Source: Polyodon spathula
Taxonomy: Eukaryota > Chordata > Actinopteri > Acipenseriformes > Polyodontidae
DNA length: 64,000 nt
Assembly (NCBI RefSeq): GCF_017654505.1
Contig: NC_054540.1
Location: 43,727,554 to 43,791,553 of the forward strand
Direction of reading: 5' to 3'
Of this stretch, positions 1 to 13,174 are shown piece after piece. The notes under the pieces are model-generated. The model worked only from the letters and a program-made list of their open reading frames with translations, was not told the origin of the DNA and did no database searches. The position numbers and the translations under genes were made by a program. Numbering within the stretch: the stretch's first letter is position 1; each line of letters starts with the position of its first letter.

Positions 1-3000
1 AACATACAGCTTCGTATGTTGTATTTTTCACAACCAAACCACAACGTTGTGTATTAGTTGATACATAATGTTTCTACAACGTTATCAAGTGTCGTTTTAG
101 CAACGTTGCCACGACATTGTGTGTTAGCTGAGAAGCGACTTACAGACATTAGGAGGTGAACTAAGTGCATCACCAACTGCTTCTGCAGAGTCACTTACAA
201 TAAGGTTTCACTAGCATTGGTGGTGGGTGGGGCTACAGGTATCTATGACTTACAATAAGCTGTGTTTGACTTTTTAGCCTTTGTAGTACATTTATTTGTG
301 TATTTTTACCTTTACAGGGAAAAAGGTGTGCAGTCAGTGATAAAGTACATTTACACATAGCTCACACCAATGGTTTAGACAGGCAGAAGACTGGTTTACA
401 GTGGCTTCCTGTCATGCAGGGGAGATACAGGCGAGAAGAGAAGAGAAATATGTGGATCAGATTGTGATGTGATAATTTCAAAATGTTTATTTCCATTACC
501 TGTGTTGTACAAAAATCCATTAGTGAAGTTACTTTTAGCTATCTTCATTTATATAAACATTCTTAGGAAGTACTGCTCTGAAATGCAATACAGTATCAAA
601 TTATACAAATTAAATATTTATGCTATTTAAAGATTGTTTGTGGTACATTTTATGGTTACTTTGGAGTAACTGTGGTAATTTGTGGTTACTTTGTGGTCAT
701 TTGTGGCAATTAGTAGGACCCTTCAGTTTAACTACGACTTATATCTTCTTAAATTCTTATGCAGTTACAACTCTCCTATTTTTTATGTTGGTCTGTATTT
801 CTTACTCTATGCATAATTTTAAAGCATATCTGTATGGTATATATGGTCGAAAAACTGTACTTACTCTAGCTACAAACTAACTGCGCCATCTCTGTCCTTT
901 TTTCTTTCCAACTCGAATTTAAAGAGTACTTCCTGAACCAGTATTGTTAAATACCAGAATGCCATATTACAAAAAATACATTCTGTCTGCATTAATAAAA
1001 TAACAGAGGAGGATGAGCCCTCATTGAATATGAGACTTTTTCCTTAGTGCATCTCGGATATCTGTTGCATCTTGTCTAAATCTCCTCCACCGTTATTTTA
1101 ATAATGTCTTAACTCTAAGAAGTAAAGGCTCTTGTTAGAACCTTGCTTTGCCACTATGTGGAGACCTTTTTAGGTGCTTCTAATGGATTCTATAATCTCT
1201 ATGTTATCTCTTTGTTATGTATGCTAGGAAAGGTGTATTGAAAATTGGAGTTTGCAAAACAATACACTATTATAAACCACAATTTACAATCTGATTTGAT
1301 CAGAAGGGTTAAAAAATGAGCTATTTGCAAAATATTATTAAATGTTTCTTTGTCCTCCTTCTTGCTGCAGAGAAGTCTCCCACATCACCTTGCCTTGTAT
1401 ATAGCCTACTGACTGACTGTGGCAAATTAACACATGCTTTTCAGAGTTCTTAAAATAATCAAGCAAATACGAGGCCCATAAATTAGACTGAATATTTAAC
1501 AGACCTCATTTGCAAAATCCCCTCCCAATTTTAGCAGTGTTGTTCAGTAACACCCCAGAATTACATATGCATATATAGAATTACATATGCATCAAGGGCT
1601 AAAGCGCACAGAGACATTGCCCCTGCAAACCACGTCTTAATTGTGCGTTTATGCCATTGCATGTGTTTTATGAATCCCATCCAAGAATTCAGAACCATCA
1701 GTGCCTGTTTTATGGTGGTAAAACATGCGCTTTTATAAATTTTATATATCTGGGCCATTGTGTTGAGGCAGGAGAGGAAAGCAAAAAGGTTCAAGAGCAA
1801 AACTGGACCAGACTGTTGTCGTTTGAACATAAAGTGTCTTAAAAGCCCCTTTTAAGAGGAAGTATAGTTACTTCAAATGTTATTTTACTTTCTTCATTTT
1901 CTTTTTATTTCCCTCACTATTTTATGGTGGTCATAATTCTGAGTGCTTCTAGTTTATATTGCCATGGTTTTGAGACGCCTTGAGTTTGTCTGTAGAATCC
2001 TAAATCCCTGCACCGAACAGCCTTCCTCATTTCATTCAGATCATGTGACTGCGTGGCTTTCAAACTCTTCCAGGCACATGTACTTTACCATACATGTTGT
2101 ATGTAAAGAGTAGCTGGGGCTGGCAGAGTTGAAAAGGGAGGATGGCTGTTTACTCCCAGCACCTAGGATTTTCCAGGCAGGCTCAATTAAGAGATTTAGA
2201 GCAACATGTTCATAAAGTTTTGTAGCAACAGAACACAGAACCTCTCAACATAACTGCCAACAGCAGAAACTAAAACAATGTCTCAAGCTACTTTATCTTT
2301 GAATATTGTAAAAGAAATACAAAGCCACTGTAAAAGAGACTTTAACTTAACCAGCCAGGGAACATTATGATTCACTTTCCCAGGATTTATTTTGTATATT
2401 TATTCAGAGAGAAAATATGAAACAGGGTATTTCCTTCCTCTATGGGAATTTCATAGTTTAAATTAGAAAGCAAATAAAATGGTTTTACTCATGACTAGAA
2501 CATACTTAAACAAATATCCCCTGGTAATAGCAACAGTTGGATTGTACTTACAGCAGCGAGCAAACCCTGCACTGTGGCTTGAAATGAAAAGATTAAAAAA
2601 ATGTGTCCCACAGTTTTGTGAAAGACATAGGTATTTACCGTTTGAGGACTAACTAAGTAATTACAATACTAACACAAAGAAGTCCTTCAAATCACTTAAA
2701 ATATAGGGACAAAAACAGAACGAAACTAATAATTAGTCCACAAAGGGCAAACCAAAGACTGCATTCCCATTTAGTGTGAGCCTTTATTTGTAAAAAGTTT
2801 GTTTAATCATAATAACTCTTTCTGTACCACATACATTTTGTAATAGTAAAAAACACAGTTTTGCTTAAACACATAGAAAAGCAGATTTACACATTACATT
2901 AATTGGCACTGACATAATTTGTTAACTTTATATAAAAGTTGAATCAATTTCCATGTTCATGAAAAAACAAACAGACAACATAATTGTCTGTTGTATTTTT

Positions 3001-3023
3001 ACTAAAATATAAACTATAAATAT

Positions 3024-3027
<4 letters not shown>
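1..3027. other. 3' flank of GABRB4, no gene seen
   Basis: AT-rich sequence with short random open frames on both strands. I see no splice-bounded coding signature, RNA gene or recognisable transposon. It may be intergenic or contain distal 3' UTR of the minus-strand gene. Confidence 0.6.

Positions 3028-3084
<57 letters not shown>
3028..3084. repeat. (TA)n microsatellite
   Basis: About 28 uninterrupted AT dinucleotides. Confidence 0.97.
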
Positions 3085-3086
<2 letters not shown>

Positions 3087-5430
3087 CAGGGGGCCCGTCC
3101 TACGTTAACCAATACATCTAAAAAAAAAAGGTTAGTTTTACATTTTGTTTTCTTGTTTGATTAATGTTATAATATCGTTTAATTATTTAATTATTGTGGG
3201 GGTATTCAATGACGTTAACTGTTATAAACAAAGATGTACGTTAATACTTTCTACATGTCAATTTAAAATGTTAATTTGTGTAAAGCAAGTTTTTGAATGC
3301 AACAGTATATTCATAATACATCAGCACCTGGCAAATGCAATGTATTTATCGGTACACTAATGCTTATAAACTGTCCATAATCACGAATTAGCCACTGGAA
3401 AGCAAGGCATCTATGACAAATGCAGACCTGGAACTTGTTGTACATAAATTTGTACATGCTCTAATTAAATGCATATTTATAGTTATATTGTATGCCTTAC
3501 AATGCTTATCTAATAGGAGGGTGAGCTTCTACCCTGAGTTTGAGCCCACAAAACTGAGTTGAAGTTCATCATAAGACTGCTTGTACAACTCAGTTTATAT
3601 TGTTGCATATTCTTATTGTTTTTTGCAATGAGCTAAACCCTACACTGTCCTAGCAGGATATATGCAGGAGCTGCTTCATCTATATCAAAGTGAAGGGACT
3701 GTAGTGTTACACTAGTGGTGAGATCTCTTTTTCTTTTTGGTTTTTAACTGAGCTTTTGATGTCATTATATTATCGCTATAATAAAATGACCTAACACACA
3801 TTTGTCTCTTAATTTATTATTCTGCAAAAACAAACACAACGAAAGATTTAAAGTTATGAAAATAAACCTTTTTTTCTAAACTAAAATCATGCAAAAACTG
3901 AGCTCTGTTACCAGATTTAATTTGCAGAGATATGCCAGTGCTGCAAAAGCTGTCCATGCCTTAGCAGAAAAGCTAGCTGTCATTACGCACTGCCCTGTTT
4001 AATACATGCATTAAGAAATATTAAGTGAAGTTTTCATATTTACAGTACAATTCACATATAGTTACACACATACACAGGAGCCAAGAAAAATCACATTTAA
4101 GCAGTTCCACAGCTCTTTGTCATGTGGACATGTCACTGAACAAACATGGTGCAAAGCCAGCCCCACTGCATTCCTGCCTGCAGCCACAGTTCAAAAAACA
4201 CACTGCTGTCGACTCTATAGCCTGCAGAGGCTGGAGAGGCTGATTTTCTGATATCCTTTTGCTTGAAATATTAATAGCTGTCCGTCATATGTACAGTAGA
4301 AGTCAATATACATTAACTTGATTACAAGTCTGGTTTATCTGCATGTAAAAGAAAACATAAATTACAAAGCTTTGAACTGTGCACAATACATGAATCATAA
4401 ATCACAGCAGAAAAACTCAATAAAAGAGAGGAACAGATACAAGTTTATTACTATGTTTTCATATGGCACACAGGCAAAGCTTCATGTCTTGTGGAGCTGA
4501 GAGATGAACTTTTCATCACAACAAATTCCATTTCCAACACAAAGCTTGTTTTTTCATAATTTCACATCACTGGGCATCAGAGTCTTAACGTTACCAATGA
4601 GTAACAGGTAAGATGTGATTCCTGAAGTCTTCTCTTATCCCACAAATAGTACAGCACGAATAAAACACAAAACAACAGTAAAAGAATGTGCAGCTTTGGA
4701 CTAACCCCCTCGTGTCCCATACTGCAGTAGGGTTATACAGTATATCTCTAAACCAATGGCTTGGAGGATTGAGTACTGGGATATTCCTAAAACTGCTGGA
4801 ATTATATATGTCCAACTGTTTCAATCGGAACGTTAGGAGCAAAGAGTTTGGCTGAGTTTCTGTTTGTTGACATTTCAAAGTGTTTGTTCCATTCACTTTT
4901 GCACATAGTAAGAGGATTGACTCTCACATTATAAGACTCCAGGGTCTAGTGCTTTTCATGGATGAGCAAATTGTTTAGCTAAATGCCATACTGCTTTTTT
5001 TTATTTAAGGCTGGGTGAACAATTCTTGAATCTGTTAATGGAATACTAACCATTTTAAATATCTTTATTAGTTTTTCCTATTATTACTGTTTGCCACATT
5101 TTCACTAGCACCCCTTTTCCTGTGTTCTAGATTTGTATACAATACTTCCTGATATATTAAAAGAAACTGTTTCTTGTGGTTGAACTAAGCTGCATCAAAG
5201 GAAGTGATTTCATACCAGGAAGCAGCAAACAAACACACCTCTATAGTGGTATATATATAATCAAAACTGAAGAGGGCAGTGATATAGTAATACCGCTAGT
5301 ACTAATAAAAGCTACAAAATATACGTAACAAGTGTGGTAAGAACTAATTTAACAGCAGCTTATCTATAAATGTAAACACTTAAGCATTGTTTGTGTGAAC
5401 TGCAGCTAGAATTAGAATACATTGAGACAA

Positions 5431-5468
<38 letters not shown>

Positions 5469-6202
5469 TATCATATATATATATAGAAGAGAGGCTATAT
5501 ATTACTATTATATATATCTATAGTTATATAGTGGGGGCAGCTTTGTTGTCATCTGACAACAGTAGACTGAGTCTACTTCTTTTAGGCCGACAGAAGGAAG
5601 TCGAGCAAATAATCCACCGAAAAAAAAAAAAAAAAACTTTCAAAGAAATCCTCCTATCCTGCTTCTTCTCAATCTGACAATGCTGCTGTTTGAATCCCTG
5701 GTTACCCAGCTGTGCCTGCTGCCATTTCTCTTCGCTGTGCTAAATTGACAAACTTGTGAAAGCCTTTTCAAAAAGGATCGGCCATTGAAGCAGGGTGTGA
5801 TTGGGTGCGATTTTGTTTCATATGGCAATTCCATATCGGACGATTCTGCCTGTCCTCCTCAAAAGACTCAGCAGAGATCCAAACTAGTCAGTTCATGTGT
5901 TGGCCCTGCTACATTGCAAGCTTCTCTCACCTCTGATTCAGCATTTATAACGCCTCGGCTTTCAATTTCATCTGATCCTTCCTTCCATTTGCATTATCAG
6001 ATTTTTAACGATATCAACTAACTCATTCATCCTCTATCCACCTTCATTCCTATAATATCTGATCACTTGATAACAGGATCTCTTGCTTGGAACCGACAGT
6101 CCAGTTTCTCCAAGAAGTCAAGGGGAAACCCCTATTCTGTTACTAAGTCACAAGCACTCTTGTCTTTACTCTAGTAGTCCCTTACGCAGGCCTGGCTCCT
6201 GC

Positions 6203-6205
<3 letters not shown>
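3085..6205. other. No gene seen; AT cluster at 5437-5530
   Basis: Non-coding AT-rich sequence. A broken (TA)n cluster spans about 5437-5530. From about 5535 to 6180 the sequence becomes pyrimidine-rich and contains an A18 tract near 5620. It looks like repeat debris, but I could not assign it to a family. Confidence 0.5.

Positions 6206-6278
<73 letters not shown>
6206..6278. repeat. (TA)n microsatellite
   Basis: About 36 TA units. An open frame across it is an artefact of the repeat (Ile-Tyr run). Confidence 0.97.
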
Positions 6279-6279
<1 letters not shown>

Positions 6280-7750
6280 CCCACACAAAGCACCAGTTTT
6301 AGGGTAGACATTTTATATGGTTTATGCACTTCTACTAAATGTTATCAGTACAAATGCATAGTTACTGTAAAGTTACAATTAAGTTTCTTGATTAGCTGAT
6401 ATAACATATTTAATGAAGAAAGCCAGCAACACTTTTAAATACAGACAAGCAGTTCATCTAATGATACAACCACCATTTTTTAAAAATAAATACTTACTAT
6501 TATCAAATGCCCATTTTCTTCTTTCTGAATTACCCATTCCTTCTCACACTGAATCTATATTATAATCCCTCTATTGGTAATTATAATCAGAACATGTCTA
6601 TAACTAGAACATGTCTATCATATTGATTAAATCGTTCTGCACTGTATCCTGGTATTTTAAATGAATAGCTACAGAATGAATGATGCATTCCATCGATGTG
6701 TATAAAATCACATGGGCATGCTTCTGTTTGTGTGCAGGTAAACATGCAGATCAACTGCGCCCTTGGGAAATAATTGACAGGAATAAAATAAAACATATTC
6801 ATTCCTTTCTTAAAGTATTTCTGGTAGTCTGTATTGAGGAATAGTTTTAAGACACTTCACCAAACTCCTCAGAAGAAAAGCTTGTGTTATTTCATCCATG
6901 TTGCCTCTTTACACCCTGTAAATATTAACTTTTTTTATTTTTACTTCCTTAATGTAAATCCAGCCTTTTATTTTCAAGTTTTATAAGTCGTTATTCTGAT
7001 TACAGCTGTAGTTGGCTCCCTGCTTTACTTTAGACAATTGTTTAAAAGTGTTGACCAAACATCCATGGTTATTTTCTATGGGTTTTGCTCAAAATGTTCA
7101 TCACTCTTCATTTTAACTAATGAACTTCAATTGTATTTAATACGATTCTGGGGAATACCAAGAGCTTCTTGCATCAGTACTTTATATCATTTTTCAAAAC
7201 AGATACATATTCAGAGAGAGATGAAATTCCTAACTATTTTCATTTTTAGCAATACATTTTTTACCAAAACAAAATATCCAGGATGCATTTGTTCTCAAAC
7301 CCCCTGCCCTGTAATGGCATGTGGCCATGATGACCAGGGAACCCACACATTCTATGCTGAATTCAGTAGGGAACCCAAGAACCAGGCTGAGGTATTTCCC
7401 AGAACATACTATAAAACATGAGAATAAAGAAGCAGACATGATGCAAGAGATTAGTAAGATTTACAGGAAAAATTACAGGACTAAAAACTAACACAATTTA
7501 CTAAATCCAAATGCAGGGCTCTTTTATTATGCCTGTCTCCATTTTTTTTGGCTTAAACAGAATAGATTAAAGAAAAAAAACTATATTTGCTCAGAGTTTT
7601 AAGCTTTGATATTTAGCTTGAAGCTCGGATTCCTGACAGTTCGTGAGAATCACAGTATCCCAAGATTCATAGTCAACACAGTGTTTGAAAATGAAGTCAT
7701 TGGGGACTCCATCTCCCATTAGCCTTTTAAAGCAATGAACAGTCGCTGTG
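6279..7750. other. No gene seen
   Basis: AT-rich non-coding sequence. On the minus strand an AATAAA hexamer occurs at 7528-7523, which could end a long 3' UTR of the receptor gene, but nothing in the sequence proves its use. Confidence 0.5.
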
Positions 7751-7835
7751 TCTCCAACAAGCTGTGTGATTACATAATTCCAAAAAACCATATATAAGAG
7801 CTGATAGATAATATTCTAAGCTGAAAACACTCATA

Positions 7836-7909
<74 letters not shown>

Positions 7910-7993
7910 ATGAGTGTTTTCAGCTTAGAATATTACCTTTCAGAGTTTATTTAATGTTTTCTGGAATTATATAATCACACAGCTTGTTGGAGA
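7751..7993. repeat. Foldback structure: inverted repeat around a (TA)n core
   Basis: The inner arms are a near-perfect 30 bp inverted repeat (left about 7809-7838, right 7906-7935, core motif ctaagctgaaaacactcat) around a 67 bp TA tract at 7839-7905. Homology continues outward with a gap: tccaacaagctgtgtgatta at 7752-7771 is matched by its reverse complement at about 7972-7991. The whole structure would fold into a hairpin of roughly 120 bp per arm. It may be a palindromic MITE or a local inverted duplication. Confidence 0.85.
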
Positions 7994-9219
7994 TGTGTAC
8001 ACTCATACACACACACAAATACAGGTTTCCAATGAAGTGGGATTATTTCTTAATTACTGTAATGATTTCATATTTCTAGGAGTTAAGCAAGTACAGTGAT
8101 ATATTGTAATATTATTTAAAGCGACCCTCATGAGTGAGATAAACACAGCAGCTCTCCATGTATGTTCATGGGCTGTTCTGTTCATATAGCAAATAAGTTT
8201 CAACCTAAATTAAACAGCTGAATTCTCAGGAAATTCAAGCTCAGCATCATTTTGGCACAGTACAATTCACCCAGCTATTCTGTTGTTGGATTTTAACCAA
8301 GGTATATTCTAAAAAGCTGCTCACTATATTTCACCCCTTGTATAATGATATCTCTTTCCCAAATGTAGTTGGTTTAACTCAAATGTTGGTCATGAGTTTC
8401 CTCTCCAGTATCTATGAAACAAGATCTACACAGGTGGATTAATCAAAATCACTTCATAATACAGGACTGCACTTGACAAAAAAAAAGAATGAGTTTAGCA
8501 ATTGAAAGAATATAAATTAGATTTTAAAGTAGTTTTTAGATAAAGCAAGTATGTCTAAATGTGCCACTTTACAAATCCTAGCGCTTGTGAAGGTGACACA
8601 AACTCCCAAAACACTGCTTATTTTTAAGGACAAAAGAAAAATACTTCAAGAAGTTGCTCCAACACATTATGATAAGAAAATCAACACATTTAGACTCCTG
8701 ACACTATTTAACAATAACACACAGTTATTTCTGTTCTTCTGGATTAAATAGAGTCTGACATGTAATAAACTGTTCTAGGATGTGTCTTTGATAACATTCT
8801 AGAAAAGTTTGATGCATTCAGAAAACCATGTTATCCAAACAGTAAAACTGACAAGTTCATTCTTGTAATATGGCCTGCTATATCTGGTAGCATTGCTCGA
8901 GATGGGTACCAAACGTAGGCCATTCAAAGAGCCACACGTCCAGTGAAGAAAACCAAGGAAAAACACATATTCCAAAAGTTATTACACAGACTAAAAATAG
9001 AGGATTCTGTACTTCCATCCATGATAAGAGAAACAATTCATACACTGCTTATCAGACGTATAGCTGATTCCATTGTTTCATGTGCTGCTGCAGATATGCT
9101 GACCAGAATATGTAGACATGAGAACCAGTCCAATGAGTTAGCTTGAAATGTCTCTGTTCAAGAACTTTGTATTTCTATTAGCAAAAATACCATGCAGGCT
9201 TGTCCAAACTCATCGTAGG

Positions 9220-9220
<1 letters not shown>
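7994..9220. other. No gene seen, probable proximal 3' UTR/flank
   Basis: Non-coding sequence downstream of the receptor stop codon. I see no repeat family or RNA gene. Confidence 0.5.
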
Positions 9221-9273
<53 letters not shown>

Positions 9274-9292
9274 TTTTTTTTTTTTTTTTTTT
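9221..9292. repeat. (TTA)n plus poly-T tract
   Basis: About 17 ATT units followed by about 20 T residues, then further T-rich sequence to about 9460. It lies some 250-320 bp downstream of the GABRB4 stop, so it would be transcribed as A-rich 3' UTR sequence. Confidence 0.95.
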
Positions 9293-9542
9293 CAACAGAA
9301 GAAGGAAAAAATACCAGGCTGGAAATGTTTTCTTTTTTCTTTTTTTCTTCTTTTTTTTTTTAGAGAGAATTCTTTTAAACAATTAAAGTCATTCTTTTTT
9401 TAATTTTGTTTTGTTTTGTTTTGTTTTTTTACATCATTGAGGTCTTTACATTTTGTTGTTTTTTTCTTAAATATGTTCAGTAGTCTCAAAGCCAGATTCA
9501 TGTGCTCTCAAAGTATGGCCCTAGCTTCCTGGGGGAGGCACA

Positions 9543-9896
9543 TCAATTCACATAGTATAACCAATAGACTAAATTGAAAAATCCAAACATTATAGGAAAT
9601 ATGATCCTCGACCACTTGTCAATGGTGCTGACATCGGCCAGGTCGGGGATTTTTAACTTCAGCTTTGACGAGCGTCTTCGCAGACGGCAGTTGGCACGAG
9701 TGCGGGCAGCGCTGCGATCAAGGGTGGCCTGTCCAAATCCATCCCGAGCAGCCAGCTGTTTCCTGAACTGGACCCCGGAGCTGTCCACGGACATGACCGA
9801 ATTCCTGGAGTCACTAACGCTGCTGGCCACTTCGGAGGGCAATGCCTCATTGTTCATTTCCAGGGTAGTAAGAAGAATGTTTCCGTACGGGTCAAC
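9543..9896 (-). CDS. GABRB4: GABRB4 exon 9 (terminal coding exon, M4)
   Basis: Acceptor ...ctgtatttcag|GTTGACCCG, then 117 codons and a stop ending at 9543. It starts [17 protein letters not shown], runs through the variable cytoplasmic loop ([20 protein letters not shown]), the basic segment [18 protein letters not shown], and M4 ([20 protein letters not shown]). RRRSS is the conserved kinase site (PKA/PKC in other beta subunits). Compared with the chicken beta-4 loop as I remember it, the piece after LDR is about ten residues shorter. The opposite strand is open for 108 codons here, but that is a GC-rich shadow. The 3' UTR below 9543 is not defined; AATAAA hexamers on this strand occur at 7528-7523 and 7951-7946. 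Confidence 0.97.
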   Translation of the reverse strand, partial: VDPYGNILLTTLEMNNEALPSEVASSVSDSRNSVMSVDSSGVQFRKQLAARDGFGQATLDRSAARTRANCRLRRRSSKLKLKIPDLADVSTIDKWSRIIFPIMFGFFNLVYWLYYVN

Positions 9897-9942
9897 CTGA
9901 AATACAGACACAGAAAACATCAGCACACTAACCTCTAGTCCA

Positions 9943-10185
9943 GTGCTGTACTACAGTGTGCTGACTGCTTTAACAATCCAGTGCTGCACTGTGCTGACTG
10001 CTTTAACAATCCAGTGCTGCACTGCACTGTGCTGACTGCTTTAACAATCCAGTGCTGCACTGTGCTGACTGCTTTAACAATCCAGTGCTGCATTGCACTG
10101 CACTGACTGCTTCAACAATCCAGTGCTGCACTGTGCTGACTGCTTTAACAATCCAGTGCTGCACTGCACTGTACTGACTGCTGTC
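9943..10185. repeat. Minisatellite in intron 8, next to exon 9
   Basis: Six copies of a 36-41 bp unit with core actgctttaacaatccagtg and a variable number of GCACT steps between cores. It begins about 47 bp intronic of the exon 9 acceptor, so it occupies the region where branch points usually lie. Confidence 0.93.
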
Positions 10186-11337
10186 AACAAAATTATTTCT
10201 CTAGTTAAAATAAACTAATATGACCGACCATTTCATTATTAAATAGCTGTTTCGCCATCAAACCTCTTACATAGAGTACTTGTTACTTATAGTTTGTTTT
10301 GCAGTTGAGATTCATGACTCATTTTCCCTACAGTGACCCCCCCACCCCCTGCAGTGTTCAGGCCACGGGGGGCCGCATGGGGGCAGAGTCTGCCTGGGCT
10401 GTGTAGCGTGATAGAGTCCCTACAGCCCTAAGCAGCTCAGGCATGGGGTGTGGTGAATTAAGCAACATGGGAAATTAAAGCAAGGAGATAATCTTGCCAA
10501 TTTTATTATAATAGTAGATTTAAAACAAATCTTGTAAGTAACAGGTCCCTGCCCCTAATTAGCTTCAGAACTACTGCCTTCTTAAGAGTTCAACTTTTCA
10601 TTTCTTTTAAGTTTTCTTTTATCCTCTTTGGATAGTAATAGCCCTAATACTCCCTGACAAGCAGGAAATCTTTACCACAATTTCAGTAGAGCCGGTGCTG
10701 TGTAGTGGGCTATTTGTAAAGTAAAACTACAACAAAAAAACACTGGAAAAATGGAAAGTTCAACTATGCAATGATACAGCGAACAACTGAAATGGTACTG
10801 AATCTAATAATGGGAAGGGAGATGAATTACACAATGCTGCTTTCAGAACAATATGAAATACATTAAGGACTTATCGACTAACAGACAGGAGCCACTTTTT
10901 TACAAGTTGTTGCTGTTTAACTATTTGCTGACTCTCAACCAGAACTACAGAAAGATTTCTTAATGTATATACCCCAACTTTTCTTTGTTCTTCGAGATAC
11001 AGATTCCTTCGCTGTGAATATGACCTGATGGTGTTGGTTTGATACTGTGCTGAAATGGATTCCTTTCAATTTTGGAAAAAAAAAAAAAATGAAAAAACAT
11101 CAATATTAATATAAAGAAGCAATGAAAAATGCAATAAAAAATAAGCATACATGAATATCATTACTATTTAAAGATAATTATTACAAGAAATAGTTTCGTA
11201 AGCATGTGCACATTTTTTTGTGAAACAGAATCAATAAGAATTAAATACAAAATGCTTGGATTAAACCACAGAACAGGGCTCCCCAAAGCTGTGTCTATGA
11301 CCACAGGATTGTGCCTGAAAGGGTTCATAAAATAATA
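10186..11337. other. Intron 8 sequence, nothing recognised
   Basis: Non-coding. It includes a short C/G-rich patch at 10336-10400, too small to call a CpG island. Confidence 0.5.
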
Positions 11338-11955
11338 CAGCAGAATCTCAGAATCACGAACACCAAACTTACGAACCGACCGCTTTACTGAACACCACAC
11401 ACTTAGCAGGAGGTATGCAGTCACTCACCCATGCGTGCAGTGCAAACACAAAGGCAATCCTATAAGTGGTGTGCTGCTCATGGAGAAGACAAAACTACTG
11501 TATCCATACAAAGGTGAGGCAGATTTTAAAGCAAGTACAGACAATGTTACTAGAACATTTTAGTTTAAAAAAAAAAAAGTTTTCTTTTTCAAGCCAAAGG
11601 AGGCTGAATGAGCAAGCTACATGAATGCATTTTGCTTAAAATAAAATAAAAACAAGCGCTACATTAATGTTTTCATTGACATTTAAATCTGTGTTTTTGC
11701 TACAATGATAACTTAAATGTAGCCTTTTTTTCCAGTAATGTTTTAAAGACTTTAGAGCCATAACAATATGTATTGCATTACTATGCTGTATCCTTGTATT
11801 AATCTCCAGATAGAGGATGTAGATATAGCAGGTGTACACATTTATTAAAACCACTGAAAACTCATTTCCAGAGTTACGGTCATTTCAGACTTATATTTTT
11901 CAGACTTTCAAACAACCTCCATTCCCAAGGGGTTCGTAACTCTGAGGTTCCACTG
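11338..11955. mobile_element. Tigger/pogo-like non-autonomous DNA transposon (MITE)
   Basis: Terminal inverted repeats: the left end is cagcagaatctcagaatcac, and the right end reads on the opposite strand cagtggaacctcagagttac. Both continue with GAAC. TA flanks both ends (11336-11337 and 11956-11957), the target duplication of Tc1/mariner elements. No transposase is present in the 618 bp. The superfamily call rests on the CAG start and the TA duplication. Confidence 0.75.
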
Positions 11956-12917
11956 TACTGCAGTATGTATGTATTAGGAGGGGCACTAAAGTCATTACAA
12001 TCTACCACTGTACTCTCAATCTCTGCTTCTGTGCCATTTGATATATCTGTAATTTAATTTCCTTTTATTTGAAATAAGCAGTTAGAAGAAGAAAAAAAAT
12101 CCCCTCAACCTTATGAGAAACACACAAATGTGCCTGTGGTCGAAGAACTGTGAGGATCACTGCTATAGTGATGTCATACAAAATATGACAATAAGGCAAA
12201 GCAATGGAGGATGACTTCAAGGGTGCCCATGGTGTGTTAGATATGTACTGCTGGAAACAGATTTAGATCTGCACTTTCACTACCCTTTGCATTAGAACAC
12301 TGACTAACTCATTTGAAATGACAGATATTATAGATATTTAATATTAAAGCATAGCTAACAAAATAATTCCAATAAACCAGTAAAACGATCTCATCTTTCC
12401 TATATGAACCACATTAATAGTAAACTGTTATTGATTTATAACTAACATTTACCAAAGCTCTTGTAAACTTTCACTCTTGCACTTAGAAGTCACGTGATTG
12501 GTTATTGAAAGAGTTCTTGTTCTGGGACTGGACCTCAAATGTTGCCGATTTTTCTCAGTTACAAATGACTTCTCTTTCTATGCTTTCAATTTCTCTGTGT
12601 TCATTGTAAGTGAATTTACGAGAGCTTTAGGATGATTTTGTTACTGTGAACTCTTTCATATTGGAAAACAAGTTACCAATGAACTGATATTAATTCATAT
12701 TGGGTTTGAGTTATTGGAGCTATTTTCTATGTTTCATTCAATATGTGGTTTAAACCCCCACAAAATCTGTAAGCTTCACACTTTTTCCTTTTTGAGGGTC
12801 CTGCAAAAGTGCAGAATACTTCAGGACAATATTTACTAAGCAGTTCATTTAATCAACACTTAGTGAAAAAATTGAGCTAGTGTAATAAAGCAGCAAACAA
12901 AACAGAGGCCTGCAGAC
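11956..12917. other. Intron 8 sequence, nothing recognised
   Basis: AT-rich non-coding sequence with no repeat or coding signal recognised. Confidence 0.5.
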
Positions 12918-13174
12918 CTGCTCTCTCAGGCGCTTCTCTTCATAGCGAGGGCGCTCGTTGTTTGCCTTATTCAGCTTCTCGTTTAGTTTCTTCTGCTGCT
13001 GGGGGCCCCGGCCAAAGAAAACGTAGTTGACAAAGGCGTATTCAAGCAGGGCCAGGAATACGAACACGAAGCAGCCCATGAGGTAGACGTCGATGGCTTT
13101 CACGTAGGGGATCTTCGGGAGAGTCTCCCGCAGGTGGGTGTTGATGGTTGTCATGGTGAGCACCGTGGTAACAC
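12918..13174 (-). CDS. GABRB4: GABRB4 exon 8 (257 bp, M2, M3, start of cytoplasmic loop)
   Basis: Acceptor ...gatttcag|GTGTTACC and donor AGAGAGCAG|gtctgcag. It encodes [20 protein letters not shown] (M2 and the M2-M3 loop), [20 protein letters not shown] (M3) and [17 protein letters not shown], ending EEKRLREQ. M2 position 15' is Asn and the M3 Met of YLMG is kept. The last four residues, LREQ, correspond to the optional VREQ of the chicken beta-4' isoform. Here the first base of that block is C instead of G, so the upstream GT donor used for the short isoform is missing. The end at 12918 joins exon 9 in phase 0. Confidence 0.96.

Noticed and set aside
5640..6307. Several 64-78 codon frames near the AT cluster
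   Set aside because: They overlap simple repeats and each other and have no recognisable motif.
9574..9900. 108-codon frame on the + strand opposite exon 9
   Set aside because: It is the GC-rich antisense shadow of the receptor exon, with no independent signature.
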